This document shows, piece after piece, positions 37,569 to 44,390 of a DNA stretch of 44,390 bases (positions within the stretch are counted from its first letter, which is position 1; every line of letters begins with the position of its first letter). The stretch is taken from IMG/VR virus record IMGVR_UViG_3300017991_000169, positions 1 to 44,390 of that record, one strand, 5' to 3'. The position numbers were made by a program, and so were the translations under genes. The stretch comes from a virus. Below the pieces are notes generated by a model. The model was not told the origin of the DNA and did no database searches. It worked only from the letters and a program-made list of their open reading frames with translations.

Positions 37569-38906
37569 CTACGAGCGGACCTTGAGGACGACGAACGGGC
37601 CGACCGTGTCGGTCCCCTTGTAGGGAGTCAACGCCGAGGCCCACGTCGGCTGCCCGTCGCACCGGTAGACGAACCGGAAGACGGTCTCGTCGTAGATGAA
37701 CCGGACGTGGATCGACTGGGCCGACTGCATCCCGCCCTTGTCGCAGAAGAGGTACTCGCCGAAGTCGGCGAAGATGATGTCCCCCTCCGTGCCGAGCGTC
37801 TGACACTGCTCGATCGGCACAACCGGCCGACCCATCAGCGTGCCGAACGGGGCCACTGACAGTCCGCCTGGGGGCATGTAGACCGGCACGCCGCCGACGC
37901 CGACGACCTTCGACATGGAGAACAACTGCGGGTAGCAGTCCTGGTTGATCAACCACACGGAATTCGGCAAGCCGCCGACCCACATCCTCGCCCACATCTT
38001 CTCGATGTTCTCGGCGACTAGCGTCGTCGCTGCCTGACCCGTCTCCTTGTCGACCTGGACCCGGCACGCGGCGTTCAGCACGCCTAGCGGCAGCCCGGCA
38101 CCGGTCCCGTTGATCAAGGCGTCCTGGATCTTGAAGGCGAACTCTTGGGCAAACGCATTCGAGATCACCGCCTCCAGGGCCGCCGCGTCCTGCAACAGCT
38201 CGTCCGTGGCGTAGCAGAGCCCAATCAGCTTCCGGAGGTTCAGTTCGATCTGCCGGAAATCGGGCTTGCTGGCGGTCTTCTCTGCCGCTTCCGCGGCCCA
38301 GTAGGCCCGCACCCCGCCCCATCGGCTGCCGTCGGCCCGGCTGGTCTCGTTCAACCCGTTGAGCTTCATCCCGTTGGCGTTCGAGCTAATCGGGATTCGG
38401 GTCGGGTTCGCAAACCCGCTGCCGGAGAGGATCTGCGAGTTGTTGTAGGCCCGCTGCATCAGACCGGCCACGAAGTCGGTCTGGACCAGGAACCCGCCCT
38501 CGCTAGCGATCCCCTCAGACAGCCCCGTGGCTGCCTGTCGCAGCCGCGAATCCTGGGTCCGGCTCGGATCGGCCGCCGCTGCGACGGCCCGCAGCTGCTC
38601 GCCCAGCGAGGCGAACTCCTCGGGCTCCGACGGCTCGCCGCCGTCGTCGACCGGCGTCGCCCCGGTCGTCCCGGTCGGGGGCGGCTCGGTCGGGATCAGG
38701 TCCCGTTCGAGCTGTTGCAGATGCTCTTCGCGGGCCAGGGCCGCCTTGACCTCGGCCCGCTCGGCTTCAAGAGAATCGAACGAGGCCTGCTCTTGTTCGT
38801 TGAGGCCTCGTTCCTTGCCGTCGTCGTCGACGGCCTTTGAGTGAAGCTCCCGCATCGCCGCGGTCAAGGCCGCGATCCGGTTGCGGAGCTTTTTGATCTT
38901 GTCCAT
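37569..38906 (-). CDS. Major capsid protein, HK97 fold
   Basis: A 445-aa protein. The first ~115 residues form a delta-like scaffold domain with coiled coil (MDKIKKLRNRIAALTAAMREL; LEAERAEVKAALAREEHLQQLERDL) that the S49 protease would remove. The capsid domain follows (GGFLVQTDFVAGLMQRAYNNSQILSGSGF; IRKLIGLCYATDELLQDAAALEAVISNAFAQEFAFKIQDALINGTG) and ends with the P-domain (DGQPTWASALTPYKGTDTVGPFVVLKV). The ATG at 38906 has a GGAG RBS; a GTG at 38918 is an alternative. A terminator-like hairpin lies upstream. Confidence 0.92.
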   Translation of the reverse strand: MDKIKKLRNRIAALTAAMRELHSKAVDDDGKERGLNEQEQASFDSLEAERAEVKAALAREEHLQQLERDLIPTEPPPTGTTGATPVDDGGEPSEPEEFASLGEQLRAVAAAADPSRTQDSRLRQAATGLSEGIASEGGFLVQTDFVAGLMQRAYNNSQILSGSGFANPTRIPISSNANGMKLNGLNETSRADGSRWGGVRAYWAAEAAEKTASKPDFRQIELNLRKLIGLCYATDELLQDAAALEAVISNAFAQEFAFKIQDALINGTGAGLPLGVLNAACRVQVDKETGQAATTLVAENIEKMWARMWVGGLPNSVWLINQDCYPQLFSMSKVVGVGGVPVYMPPGGLSVAPFGTLMGRPVVPIEQCQTLGTEGDIIFADFGEYLFCDKGGMQSAQSIHVRFIYDETVFRFVYRCDGQPTWASALTPYKGTDTVGPFVVLKVRS

Positions 38907-38964
38907 CGTGATCTCCACGTTCGACAGGTGCGCCGCTGCACCCGCTGTCGCGTGGAGTCACGGC

Positions 38965-39017
38965 AAAAAAACAACAGCGGACAAAATGCCGCCTTCCGGT
39001 TGCATCTCGTCCGCTGT
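38965..39017 (-). terminator. Rho-independent terminator-like hairpin upstream of capsid gene
   Basis: On the minus strand, ACAGCGGAC (39017-39009) pairs with GTCCGCTGT (38982-38974) across 26 nt and is followed by seven Ts (38971-38965). It lies in the 174-bp gap between the 71-aa gene and the major capsid gene. A second copy of CGACAGCGG (minus strand) lies just downstream. Confidence 0.6.
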
Positions 39018-39080
39018 CGCGTGACGATTCAGATTCCGGGGACCCGGCTGTCGCCGAGGCCACCCGTCTCGCCTATCATT

Positions 39081-39296
39081 CTATCCGTTGTGGTTTCCCA
39101 CAACAACCCCTTTCTTGCCCGGTCCGCTCGTTATAGTTGCCTCCATTAGTGCGAGGGTCCGATCCATCCGCTCGCCCTCGTCGCGATGGCGTTGGACGAT
39201 CCGCTCCAGTTGCCGCACCCGAGCGGCGAGCCGCCGCTCCAGATCGCTGAATCGCGACGGATGGGCCTCGATCTCACAGAGTAGCCGCTCACTCAT
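39081..39296 (-). CDS. Hypothetical 71-aa coiled-coil protein
   Basis: A highly charged helical protein (FSDLERRLAARVRQLERIVQRHRDEGERMDRTLALMEA). It overlaps the protease 3' end by 8 bp and precedes the capsid gene, as small scaffold-like proteins sometimes do. This role is only suggested by position. Confidence 0.62.
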   Translation of the reverse strand: MSERLLCEIEAHPSRFSDLERRLAARVRQLERIVQRHRDEGERMDRTLALMEATITSGPGKKGVVVGNHNG

Positions 39297-40254
39297 TGAT
39301 TCGATCTTCTCTTTCCATCCTTTCCAGGATCACCCGTCTTCGCTCTGCCTCGGCGGCGGCCCGGTCCTGTTCCGCCAGCCGTCCCCCCAGCCGTCGGATC
39401 GTGGTCTCGATCGTAGCTACTCGGTCGGCCATCCCGGCCGCCAGGGCCGCCTTCGGGCCCACGAGCCGCCCGCCACCCATCTCCTTGCGGACCGTCGCGG
39501 CGGTCTTCCTTCGGCCGTCGGCCACGGCGTCGACAAACTCGCCGTAGTAGCGGTCGACCTGCTGCTGCTCGTACTCCAACGCCTCCAGCGAGGGGGGCTC
39601 GTACGGATTCAGCTCCGTCTTGTGCGGCCCGGCCGAGATCAGGGTGACCTTAACGCCCTCCTTTGCCAACGCCTCGGACAGGTCCGTGTGCATCGACCAG
39701 ACGCCGATACTCCCGACCTCGCCCGATGGCGTCACGACCAGCTCGGAGGCCTGGGAACCGATCCAGTAGGCCGCCGAGGCCATCATCCCATTGGCCACAG
39801 CCACGACCGGCTTCTTGGCCTTCGCCGCCGCGACCTTAACGGCCAGCTCCGGGACCCCGGCGACCGATCCGCCGGGGCTGTCGACCTCCAGGACGATCGC
39901 ACCGACCGAGGCATCTGCGGCCGTCTCGTCGAGCATCCGGCCGAACCGCTCGGTCGATGACCCGCCGAATAGGGCGGTCATCAGCCCGGCCCGCTGCGAG
40001 ATCGGACCCAGCAGCGGCAACACGGCGATGGCCCGCCGGGTCGAGCGGACCGGCCCGGCCGACCGATCTTCCAACGTGCCCTGCTCGTCGTAGTAGGCAA
40101 ACCCCCGGGGCCCGGTCCGTTGCTCGATCTGTTCGGGGGCCAGCGTGTCGACGACCATCGTCGCCGCGTATCCCTCCAGCCGGGCCCGGTCCATCGCCCA
40201 GAGGCTTCCGTGCGTGGCCAGCAGGTAGGCCTGGTTATGGATCGTCTTGTCCAT
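39289..40254 (-). CDS. S49-family head maturation protease (SppA-like)
   Basis: A 321-aa protein. The ClpP/crotonase-type core has VGAIVLEVDSPGGSVAGVPELA, then VVAVANGMMASAAYWIGSQ (Ser nucleophile), then GEVGSIGVWSMHTD and the VRKEMGGGRLVGPKAALAAGMADRV end with the candidate Lys. It cleaves the capsid scaffold domain in head assembly. The ATG at 40254 has a GGAGG RBS; an ATG at 40272 is less well placed. The gene lies between portal and capsid genes, as usual. Confidence 0.9.
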   Translation of the reverse strand: MDKTIHNQAYLLATHGSLWAMDRARLEGYAATMVVDTLAPEQIEQRTGPRGFAYYDEQGTLEDRSAGPVRSTRRAIAVLPLLGPISQRAGLMTALFGGSSTERFGRMLDETAADASVGAIVLEVDSPGGSVAGVPELAVKVAAAKAKKPVVAVANGMMASAAYWIGSQASELVVTPSGEVGSIGVWSMHTDLSEALAKEGVKVTLISAGPHKTELNPYEPPSLEALEYEQQQVDRYYGEFVDAVADGRRKTAATVRKEMGGGRLVGPKAALAAGMADRVATIETTIRRLGGRLAEQDRAAAEAERRRVILERMEREDRINE

Positions 40255-41836
40255 CGTTTTCCTCCAAGGCATCGGACAGCTTGGCCGCCAGATCAGCCGC
40301 CCTCGTTTTTTTCCATCGCGCTAACACGTCACTCGGATCGTACGTTACCAGGTGCGCCACCGCCGACCCCGCAATCTCGCCGGCGAGGCATTCCGACGAG
40401 ACGCGAGGCCGACAGGAGGTAAACAGCCGCGAGACGGTCCGATCGAAGTATTCCAAAAAGGTCCCCTGCCAGTGCTGGGTAACGAACGTATTGAACCGCG
40501 TACGATCCTTGGCCGCCTTGTCGACCCGCGAGGCCAACACCCCGATCTCGTGGTTGGCCAGCCGGGTGGCACAGTCCGCGACCCAGGCCCGAACAATCCC
40601 CTTCCGGTCGTCGTCCTCGTCGTCCTCCTCGTCCCGGCCCGGTTCCGGCGGGGCGAACTGCGGCGGGGGCGCCGGCTCGTCGATCTCGTCACCGCCCTCG
40701 ATCGGGTTCATGTCCTCCAGCTCGCGGACCTCGTTGCGGGTGTAGACCTTGGCACTCAACATCGTCGAGTAGAACTGGGCCCGGGTCGTCGAGTCGGCCC
40801 GCAGCAGCCCCTCGACGGCGAACTTGGCGTAGAGCCGCGTCCCGCCGGCCGGCTCCGGCTGGACCACCAGGTCCCGGCCGATCGCCTGTTCCCACCGGAC
40901 CAGCCACGGCAGCATCGTGTGTTTGAGAAAGGCCAGGTCGCTCTGCTCGACGTTGGCGTAGGTCATCCCATGTTCGATCGCCGAGCCGATCATGTGCGGC
41001 GGGACCCGGAACAACCGTGCAATCTCGTTGATCTGGAACCGCCGCCCGTCGAGCCACTCGCTATCCTCGTTCGAGATCGCCAACTGCTGCCAGCTCACGC
41101 CGCCTTCCAAGACGGCGGTTGTGAACAGGTCGTCCCCGGTGTGGGCGTCCCGCCAGGACTTCCGCAGCCGCTTCAGGGCATCCTCGTCTAGCGGCGGGTG
41201 CTCCGCCGGCAGGGTGAGCACCCCCGACGGCCTGGCGGCGTTCCGGTAGAAATTCACGCCGTGGGTTTCGCCCTGCTGGGCCAGCTCGACCGCCTTCGCA
41301 CAGGCCGTGATCACCGACATCCCGACGCAGTCGTTCAGCGACATGAACCGCAGATGGAAGACCTCGTCCTGCGTCAAGCGGTACTGCCGGCCCCGCTCGT
41401 CCTGGTACAGGTAGGCGATCCGGCCGTTGACCAGCCGGAAGACCTGCATCCGATCCGGGTGCAGCGGGACCAACTGGTCGACAGCCCCGCGGGCCCCGGG
41501 CCGGATCTGGGCGTAGGCATTGCCACGTAGGGCCAGGTGCCCCTGCTGCATCTCGCGGAACTCGAAGGGCGTCTGCCAGTCGTTCGGCCGGTTGTGCAGG
41601 ACCTCATACAGCGGTTCCTCGACGGCCTTCTCCTTCTTTCGGCCGGTCTCACGCATCAGGTGCAAGGGCAGCTGCCCGACCGTCTCGGCCAGGACCCGGA
41701 CGCAGGCCATCACGGCGGCCGTCTGGATCGCCGTGTCGGGGGTCACCTCCCCGCCGCCATGCAGCGGCGTGTACCAGAAGTCATCGCTCGGGGCCGGCGT
41801 TTCCCCGGCCCACGGCAGCAGTGCATCGACAATCAT
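40235..41836 (-). CDS. Portal protein (HK97-type)
   Basis: A 533-aa protein. The core is typical of HK97-family portals: TAAVMACVRVLAETVGQLPLHLM, EEPLYEVLHNRPNDWQTPFEFREMQQGHLALRGNAY, EVFHLRFMSLNDCVGMSVI, INEIARLFRVPPHMIG. The C-terminal part has a Pro-rich/acidic segment (EPAPPPQFAPPEPGRDEEDDEDDD) and an extra helical region. Its dodecamer forms the packaging vertex. ATGA overlap with the 54-aa membrane protein gene. Confidence 0.93.
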   Translation of the reverse strand: MIVDALLPWAGETPAPSDDFWYTPLHGGGEVTPDTAIQTAAVMACVRVLAETVGQLPLHLMRETGRKKEKAVEEPLYEVLHNRPNDWQTPFEFREMQQGHLALRGNAYAQIRPGARGAVDQLVPLHPDRMQVFRLVNGRIAYLYQDERGRQYRLTQDEVFHLRFMSLNDCVGMSVITACAKAVELAQQGETHGVNFYRNAARPSGVLTLPAEHPPLDEDALKRLRKSWRDAHTGDDLFTTAVLEGGVSWQQLAISNEDSEWLDGRRFQINEIARLFRVPPHMIGSAIEHGMTYANVEQSDLAFLKHTMLPWLVRWEQAIGRDLVVQPEPAGGTRLYAKFAVEGLLRADSTTRAQFYSTMLSAKVYTRNEVRELEDMNPIEGGDEIDEPAPPPQFAPPEPGRDEEDDEDDDRKGIVRAWVADCATRLANHEIGVLASRVDKAAKDRTRFNTFVTQHWQGTFLEYFDRTVSRLFTSCRPRVSSECLAGEIAGSAVAHLVTYDPSDVLARWKKTRAADLAAKLSDALEENDGQDDP

Positions 41837-41997
41837 CGTCTGCGGCTCCTCCGCTGCCTCACGCGCCCGAGTACCATCGCGCCGACGCAGGCCGCCACAC
41901 CGCCGCCGAGCAGCATCGCGGCCGGCCCCAGCAGCCAACAGCCGGCCAGGCCAAGCCCGGCCCCGGCCAGAAACACCAAGTCCTCGATCGAGATCAT
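41833..41997 (-). CDS. 54-aa small membrane protein between terminase and portal
   Basis: An ATG at 41997 overlaps the terminase stop (ATGA), and the stop at 41833 overlaps the portal start the same way. The protein (MISIEDLVFLAGAGLGLAGC...) has two Gly/Ala/Leu-rich hydrophobic spans and a basic tail (RVRQRRSRRR). Double coupling argues that it is real. The function is unknown; small membrane proteins at this place could aid virion assembly or lysis control. Confidence 0.7.
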   Translation of the reverse strand: MISIEDLVFLAGAGLGLAGCWLLGPAAMLLGGGVAACVGAMVLGRVRQRRSRRR

Positions 41998-43694
41998 ACG
42001 GTTGCAAAGCCTCGCGTCAGGTACGGCGACGGCGGCGGCAGCCGGCTGGCACTGTCCAGGGCCATGATCCCGGCCACGATGCCGTCGACTTTTTTTCTTG
42101 TCGGCGGCTTGACCGGCCGGATGTTTTGGTTTGGGTCCGGTTGCACCTCAGCATGACCCGCCTGCCACGTCGTGATCGGGTTGCCACGATGCCAGAGTTT
42201 CCCGCCGATGACGAGTCGCTCGAATTTAGCCGTGGGTCCCGCAAAACTGGTTATCGTTTGCCGGAACTTGTATTCTTGCCCAGGCCAGCCATGTTGTATA
42301 CGTAGGTTTTCCCACACACCCTTAGCATACCACTCATCGAATGCACAGATACGACAATCATAACGTCGTAGAATCTCCGCTATGTCATGTTCGACATACG
42401 CATATTCAATGGTCGGCGCAGGCACAACCGTTAGCCAGCCATCCTTTGCCCATTGCTTATAGGGCACCTCGTGGCCATACCGGTCAATTGCGCTTTTCGG
42501 TAGCCAATACCACCACAGAGCTGAGACTGGTTGGTCTTTGTCAGGCTTGTCCCCCTCCTCGACCTCCACCGGCTCGTTGTCATCGTCAACCTCCTCGGGG
42601 AACATCAGGCACAGGGAGGTCATGTCATCGGTTTTTGACAAGTCCAACCCGCCGCCGCAGACGCGGCCCAACAGGTCTTCGGCGGTGTACTCCCGGCGGC
42701 ACTTGGCCCAATCGTCCTGCCGCAGCCACGGGTTGCTGGACCGCTGCCAGATGTCGAGCCTGTACATTTTGAAGTCGGCCAACGCCGTGATCGACTGCTT
42801 CGATTCGTTGTAGTCGGCCAGGTACTCCTCCTCGCCGACGGTGTGGTCCCAGGCCGGATTGGCCAGCTTGCCCCAGCGGACCGGGTCGGCGTCGAGATCG
42901 CCGTCGGTCAGGTCTTGGGGGGCCTCATGGCAGATCGCTAGTAGTTGAGCGTCCACGTGCTCGCCCGAGATCACCCGCTTGGCGTAGTCGTAGCGTTCCT
43001 TGCCATAACCGTCCGGGTTATTGCCGGCCGTCGAGACCTCGATGTGTAGCGGCTCGCTCCTGGAGATCCCCGCCCTGGCGATCCTCGCAATGAAATCCCG
43101 GTCGACAACGTGGGTCTCGTCGATTAGCACCGACCCGTTGATCCCCTCCTTCGATTCCTTGGTCCGCGAGTTGGCCGACGACAGCGGACGCATCAACGAC
43201 CGGCTCCGCTCGTGCGTGATCTGCATCAGGTTTTTGTTCAGCGAGCACTCCGAGGCCAGCACGGGCGACGCCAACATCATCTCGACGGCGTGCTTCCCGG
43301 CGATCTCCCGGGCCTGTTGGCCGTCCTTCGCCGCGATAAAGACCTTCTGGCCCGGCTCGCTGTCGCCCAACAGCAGGTACAATCCCCAGGCCGCCAGGGT
43401 CGGCGACTTCTTGTTCTTTTTCGGGACCCAGATACTCGCCTTGCGGAACCGCCGGATGTCCCGGCCCCAGCGGTCCGAGTGCCGGACCCAGCCGAACAAA
43501 CGCATCGTGGCCTCGTACTGCCAGTCCCGGCACTCGAACGGCTCCCCGGCCCAGTCCCCCTCGTACAGCCGCAAGTATTCCGCCATCCAGTCGACGACAA
43601 ACTGGCCCCGGGCCTCGTCGAACCAGTAGCCCTCCGCCACGGCCAGTGCGTCCGATTCGTTCCGTGTCCAGCGTTTGGTGATCCGCTTATTCAT
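41994..43694 (-). CDS. terL: Terminase large subunit
   Basis: A 566-aa protein of the HK97-like Terminase_1 type. The ATPase part has a variant Walker A (WVPKKNKKSPTLAAWG), then KVFIAAKDGQQAREI and Walker B (GSVLIDETHVVDRD). The nuclease part has GGGLDLSKTDDMTSLCLMF (first acidic residue) and CRICAFDEWYAKG later, ending with KKVDGIVAGIMALD. It cuts and pumps DNA into the prohead. It overlaps the small subunit gene by 4 bp. Confidence 0.95.
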   Translation of the reverse strand: MNKRITKRWTRNESDALAVAEGYWFDEARGQFVVDWMAEYLRLYEGDWAGEPFECRDWQYEATMRLFGWVRHSDRWGRDIRRFRKASIWVPKKNKKSPTLAAWGLYLLLGDSEPGQKVFIAAKDGQQAREIAGKHAVEMMLASPVLASECSLNKNLMQITHERSRSLMRPLSSANSRTKESKEGINGSVLIDETHVVDRDFIARIARAGISRSEPLHIEVSTAGNNPDGYGKERYDYAKRVISGEHVDAQLLAICHEAPQDLTDGDLDADPVRWGKLANPAWDHTVGEEEYLADYNESKQSITALADFKMYRLDIWQRSSNPWLRQDDWAKCRREYTAEDLLGRVCGGGLDLSKTDDMTSLCLMFPEEVDDDNEPVEVEEGDKPDKDQPVSALWWYWLPKSAIDRYGHEVPYKQWAKDGWLTVVPAPTIEYAYVEHDIAEILRRYDCRICAFDEWYAKGVWENLRIQHGWPGQEYKFRQTITSFAGPTAKFERLVIGGKLWHRGNPITTWQAGHAEVQPDPNQNIRPVKPPTRKKVDGIVAGIMALDSASRLPPPSPYLTRGFATV

Positions 43695-44164
43695 GCCCTA
43701 CGCACCCTCGTCCGCACCGCCGGCACCTCCGCCGGCTTCTCGATGTCGATCCGTGTCCGGGCCGACGGCGTCAACCCGAACTCCGCTTCCAGCCGGCCCA
43801 GTAGAAGCGCCAACTTGTGCATGGCCCCGACCTCGGGGAACTGCTGAAAGCACTTCACCTCGCCGTCGTCCGTCCGTAGCGGATAGCTCACGCCGTACTT
43901 CTCGACGTGCTCCCGCATCCGCCGCCACAGTGCCCAGGTGTCGCAGTACCGGGCCAACGCCTCCCGGTCGACCGTCGTCAGGATGCCCAGCTTCGCCAGC
44001 TCCGGCACAAGCTGCTTCCACTTCTTCCGTGCCTCAGCCCCCAGCCACCGCGGGCAGGCCGGCCGGCTCGGCTTGACCGCCGCGTCGCTTCGCCCAGCGG
44101 CCCTCCACGACCCCCGCAATTGGAGGACACCCGTCGGTGTCGGTCTTGGTCCTGGCTTGCTCAT
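43691..44164 (-). CDS. terS: Terminase small subunit (P27-type)
   Basis: A 157-aa protein with the P27 family pattern: PSRPACPRWLGAEARKKWKQLVPELAKLGILTTVDREALARYCDTWALWRR, then VGAMHKLALLLGRLEAEFGLTPSARTRI. It recognises the packaging start. It is ATGA-coupled to the 61-aa gene upstream and to terL downstream. Confidence 0.92.
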   Translation of the reverse strand: MSKPGPRPTPTGVLQLRGSWRAAGRSDAAVKPSRPACPRWLGAEARKKWKQLVPELAKLGILTTVDREALARYCDTWALWRRMREHVEKYGVSYPLRTDDGEVKCFQQFPEVGAMHKLALLLGRLEAEFGLTPSARTRIDIEKPAEVPAVRTRVRRA

Positions 44165-44346
44165 TCCTCGATCCTCCGCCGATCCACCTCGGCCAGCCCC
44201 AGCCCACGCAGATCGTGGATGCCCGGCTTAGACCGCCTGACACGCCGTCTGACGGCCTCCTGGCCAGCCCATACCCGAGGACGCATAACCAAGGCCAAGG
44301 CCCCCAGCGGCCCCAGACGCAACGCCTCACGCCGATCAAATCGCAT
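44161..44346 (-). CDS. 61-aa protein with Tat-like start
   Basis: The ATG at 44346 (GGTGAGGT upstream) gives MRFDRREALRLGPLGALALVM, which resembles a twin-arginine signal, followed by a short basic mature region. An ATG at 44361 adds five residues. Such a start is known from planctomycete secreted proteins, but the gene is very short and may instead be a small DNA-binding protein of the terminase operon. Confidence 0.5.
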   Translation of the reverse strand: MRFDRREALRLGPLGALALVMRPRVWAGQEAVRRRVRRSKPGIHDLRGLGLAEVDRRRIEE

Positions 44347-44390
44347 TACCTCACCCCCCATACGGCAACCCGTGCAAAAAAACGCGCAAC

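Overview
The window looks like an essentially complete genome of a tailed temperate-style phage of siphovirus type, GC-rich, about 44 kb. Nearly all genes are on the minus strand and are packed tightly; many neighbours share an ATGA stop/start overlap. The host is probably a Gram-negative bacterium of the Planctomycetes/PVC kind. That is an inference from a PEP-CTERM sorted protein, several lipobox or signal-peptide proteins and a CsrA homologue. No integrase, transposase or CRISPR array was found. The HNH gene at the left edge and the terminase genes at the right edge are on the same strand and would be adjacent if the ends were joined, so the window is probably a circularly permuted or circularised genome. 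No terminal overlap is visible.

Reading along the minus strand (high to low coordinates), the head and tail module runs from 44.3 to 27.1 kb. It holds a small Tat-like ORF, terminase small and large subunits, a 54-aa membrane protein, portal, S49 protease, HK97-type major capsid protein, a possible decoration protein, a sulfotransferase-like enzyme, a beta-helix protein, the head-tail connector, closure, gp10-like and completion proteins, a tail protein, a family 25 glycosyltransferase, the tail assembly chaperone pair with a -1 frameshift site, a tape measure and three distal-tail or fibre proteins. A small cassette (27.1-25.9 kb) bounded by 50-bp direct repeats follows. It has its own strong promoter and an XRE regulator.

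The regulatory and early region is at 26-12 kb. Five small plus-strand genes (24.7-25.9 kb) diverge from a leaderless XRE repressor. The repressor promoter and the promoter of the next operon share the form TTGACA-N17-TACACT and a common operator-like sequence. The second promoter drives a ParB-methyltransferase fusion, a PD-(D/E)XK-like protein, a replication initiator, DnaB helicase, a pentapeptide-repeat protein and then small early genes. Among these early genes lie three long intergenic arrays of a 5-bp repeat (GACNN on the coding strand) carrying four copies of a conserved 33-bp block. Each array precedes one gene; the last of these genes is csrA. Recombination genes follow (RecE-like exonuclease, DUF1064-type nuclease), then a LexA-like winged-helix protein.

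From 12 to 6 kb the minus strand encodes envelope and lysis candidates: small membrane proteins, a polyproline lipoprotein, a papain-like cysteine peptidase and a large secreted beta-helix tailspike-like protein. A plus-strand cassette at 5.2-6.05 kb, an XRE regulator plus a PEP-CTERM protein behind a full-consensus leaderless promoter, interrupts the minus-strand run and looks like a lysogenic-conversion moron. The leftmost 5 kb returns to minus-strand fibre-like proteins and ends with the HNH endonuclease.
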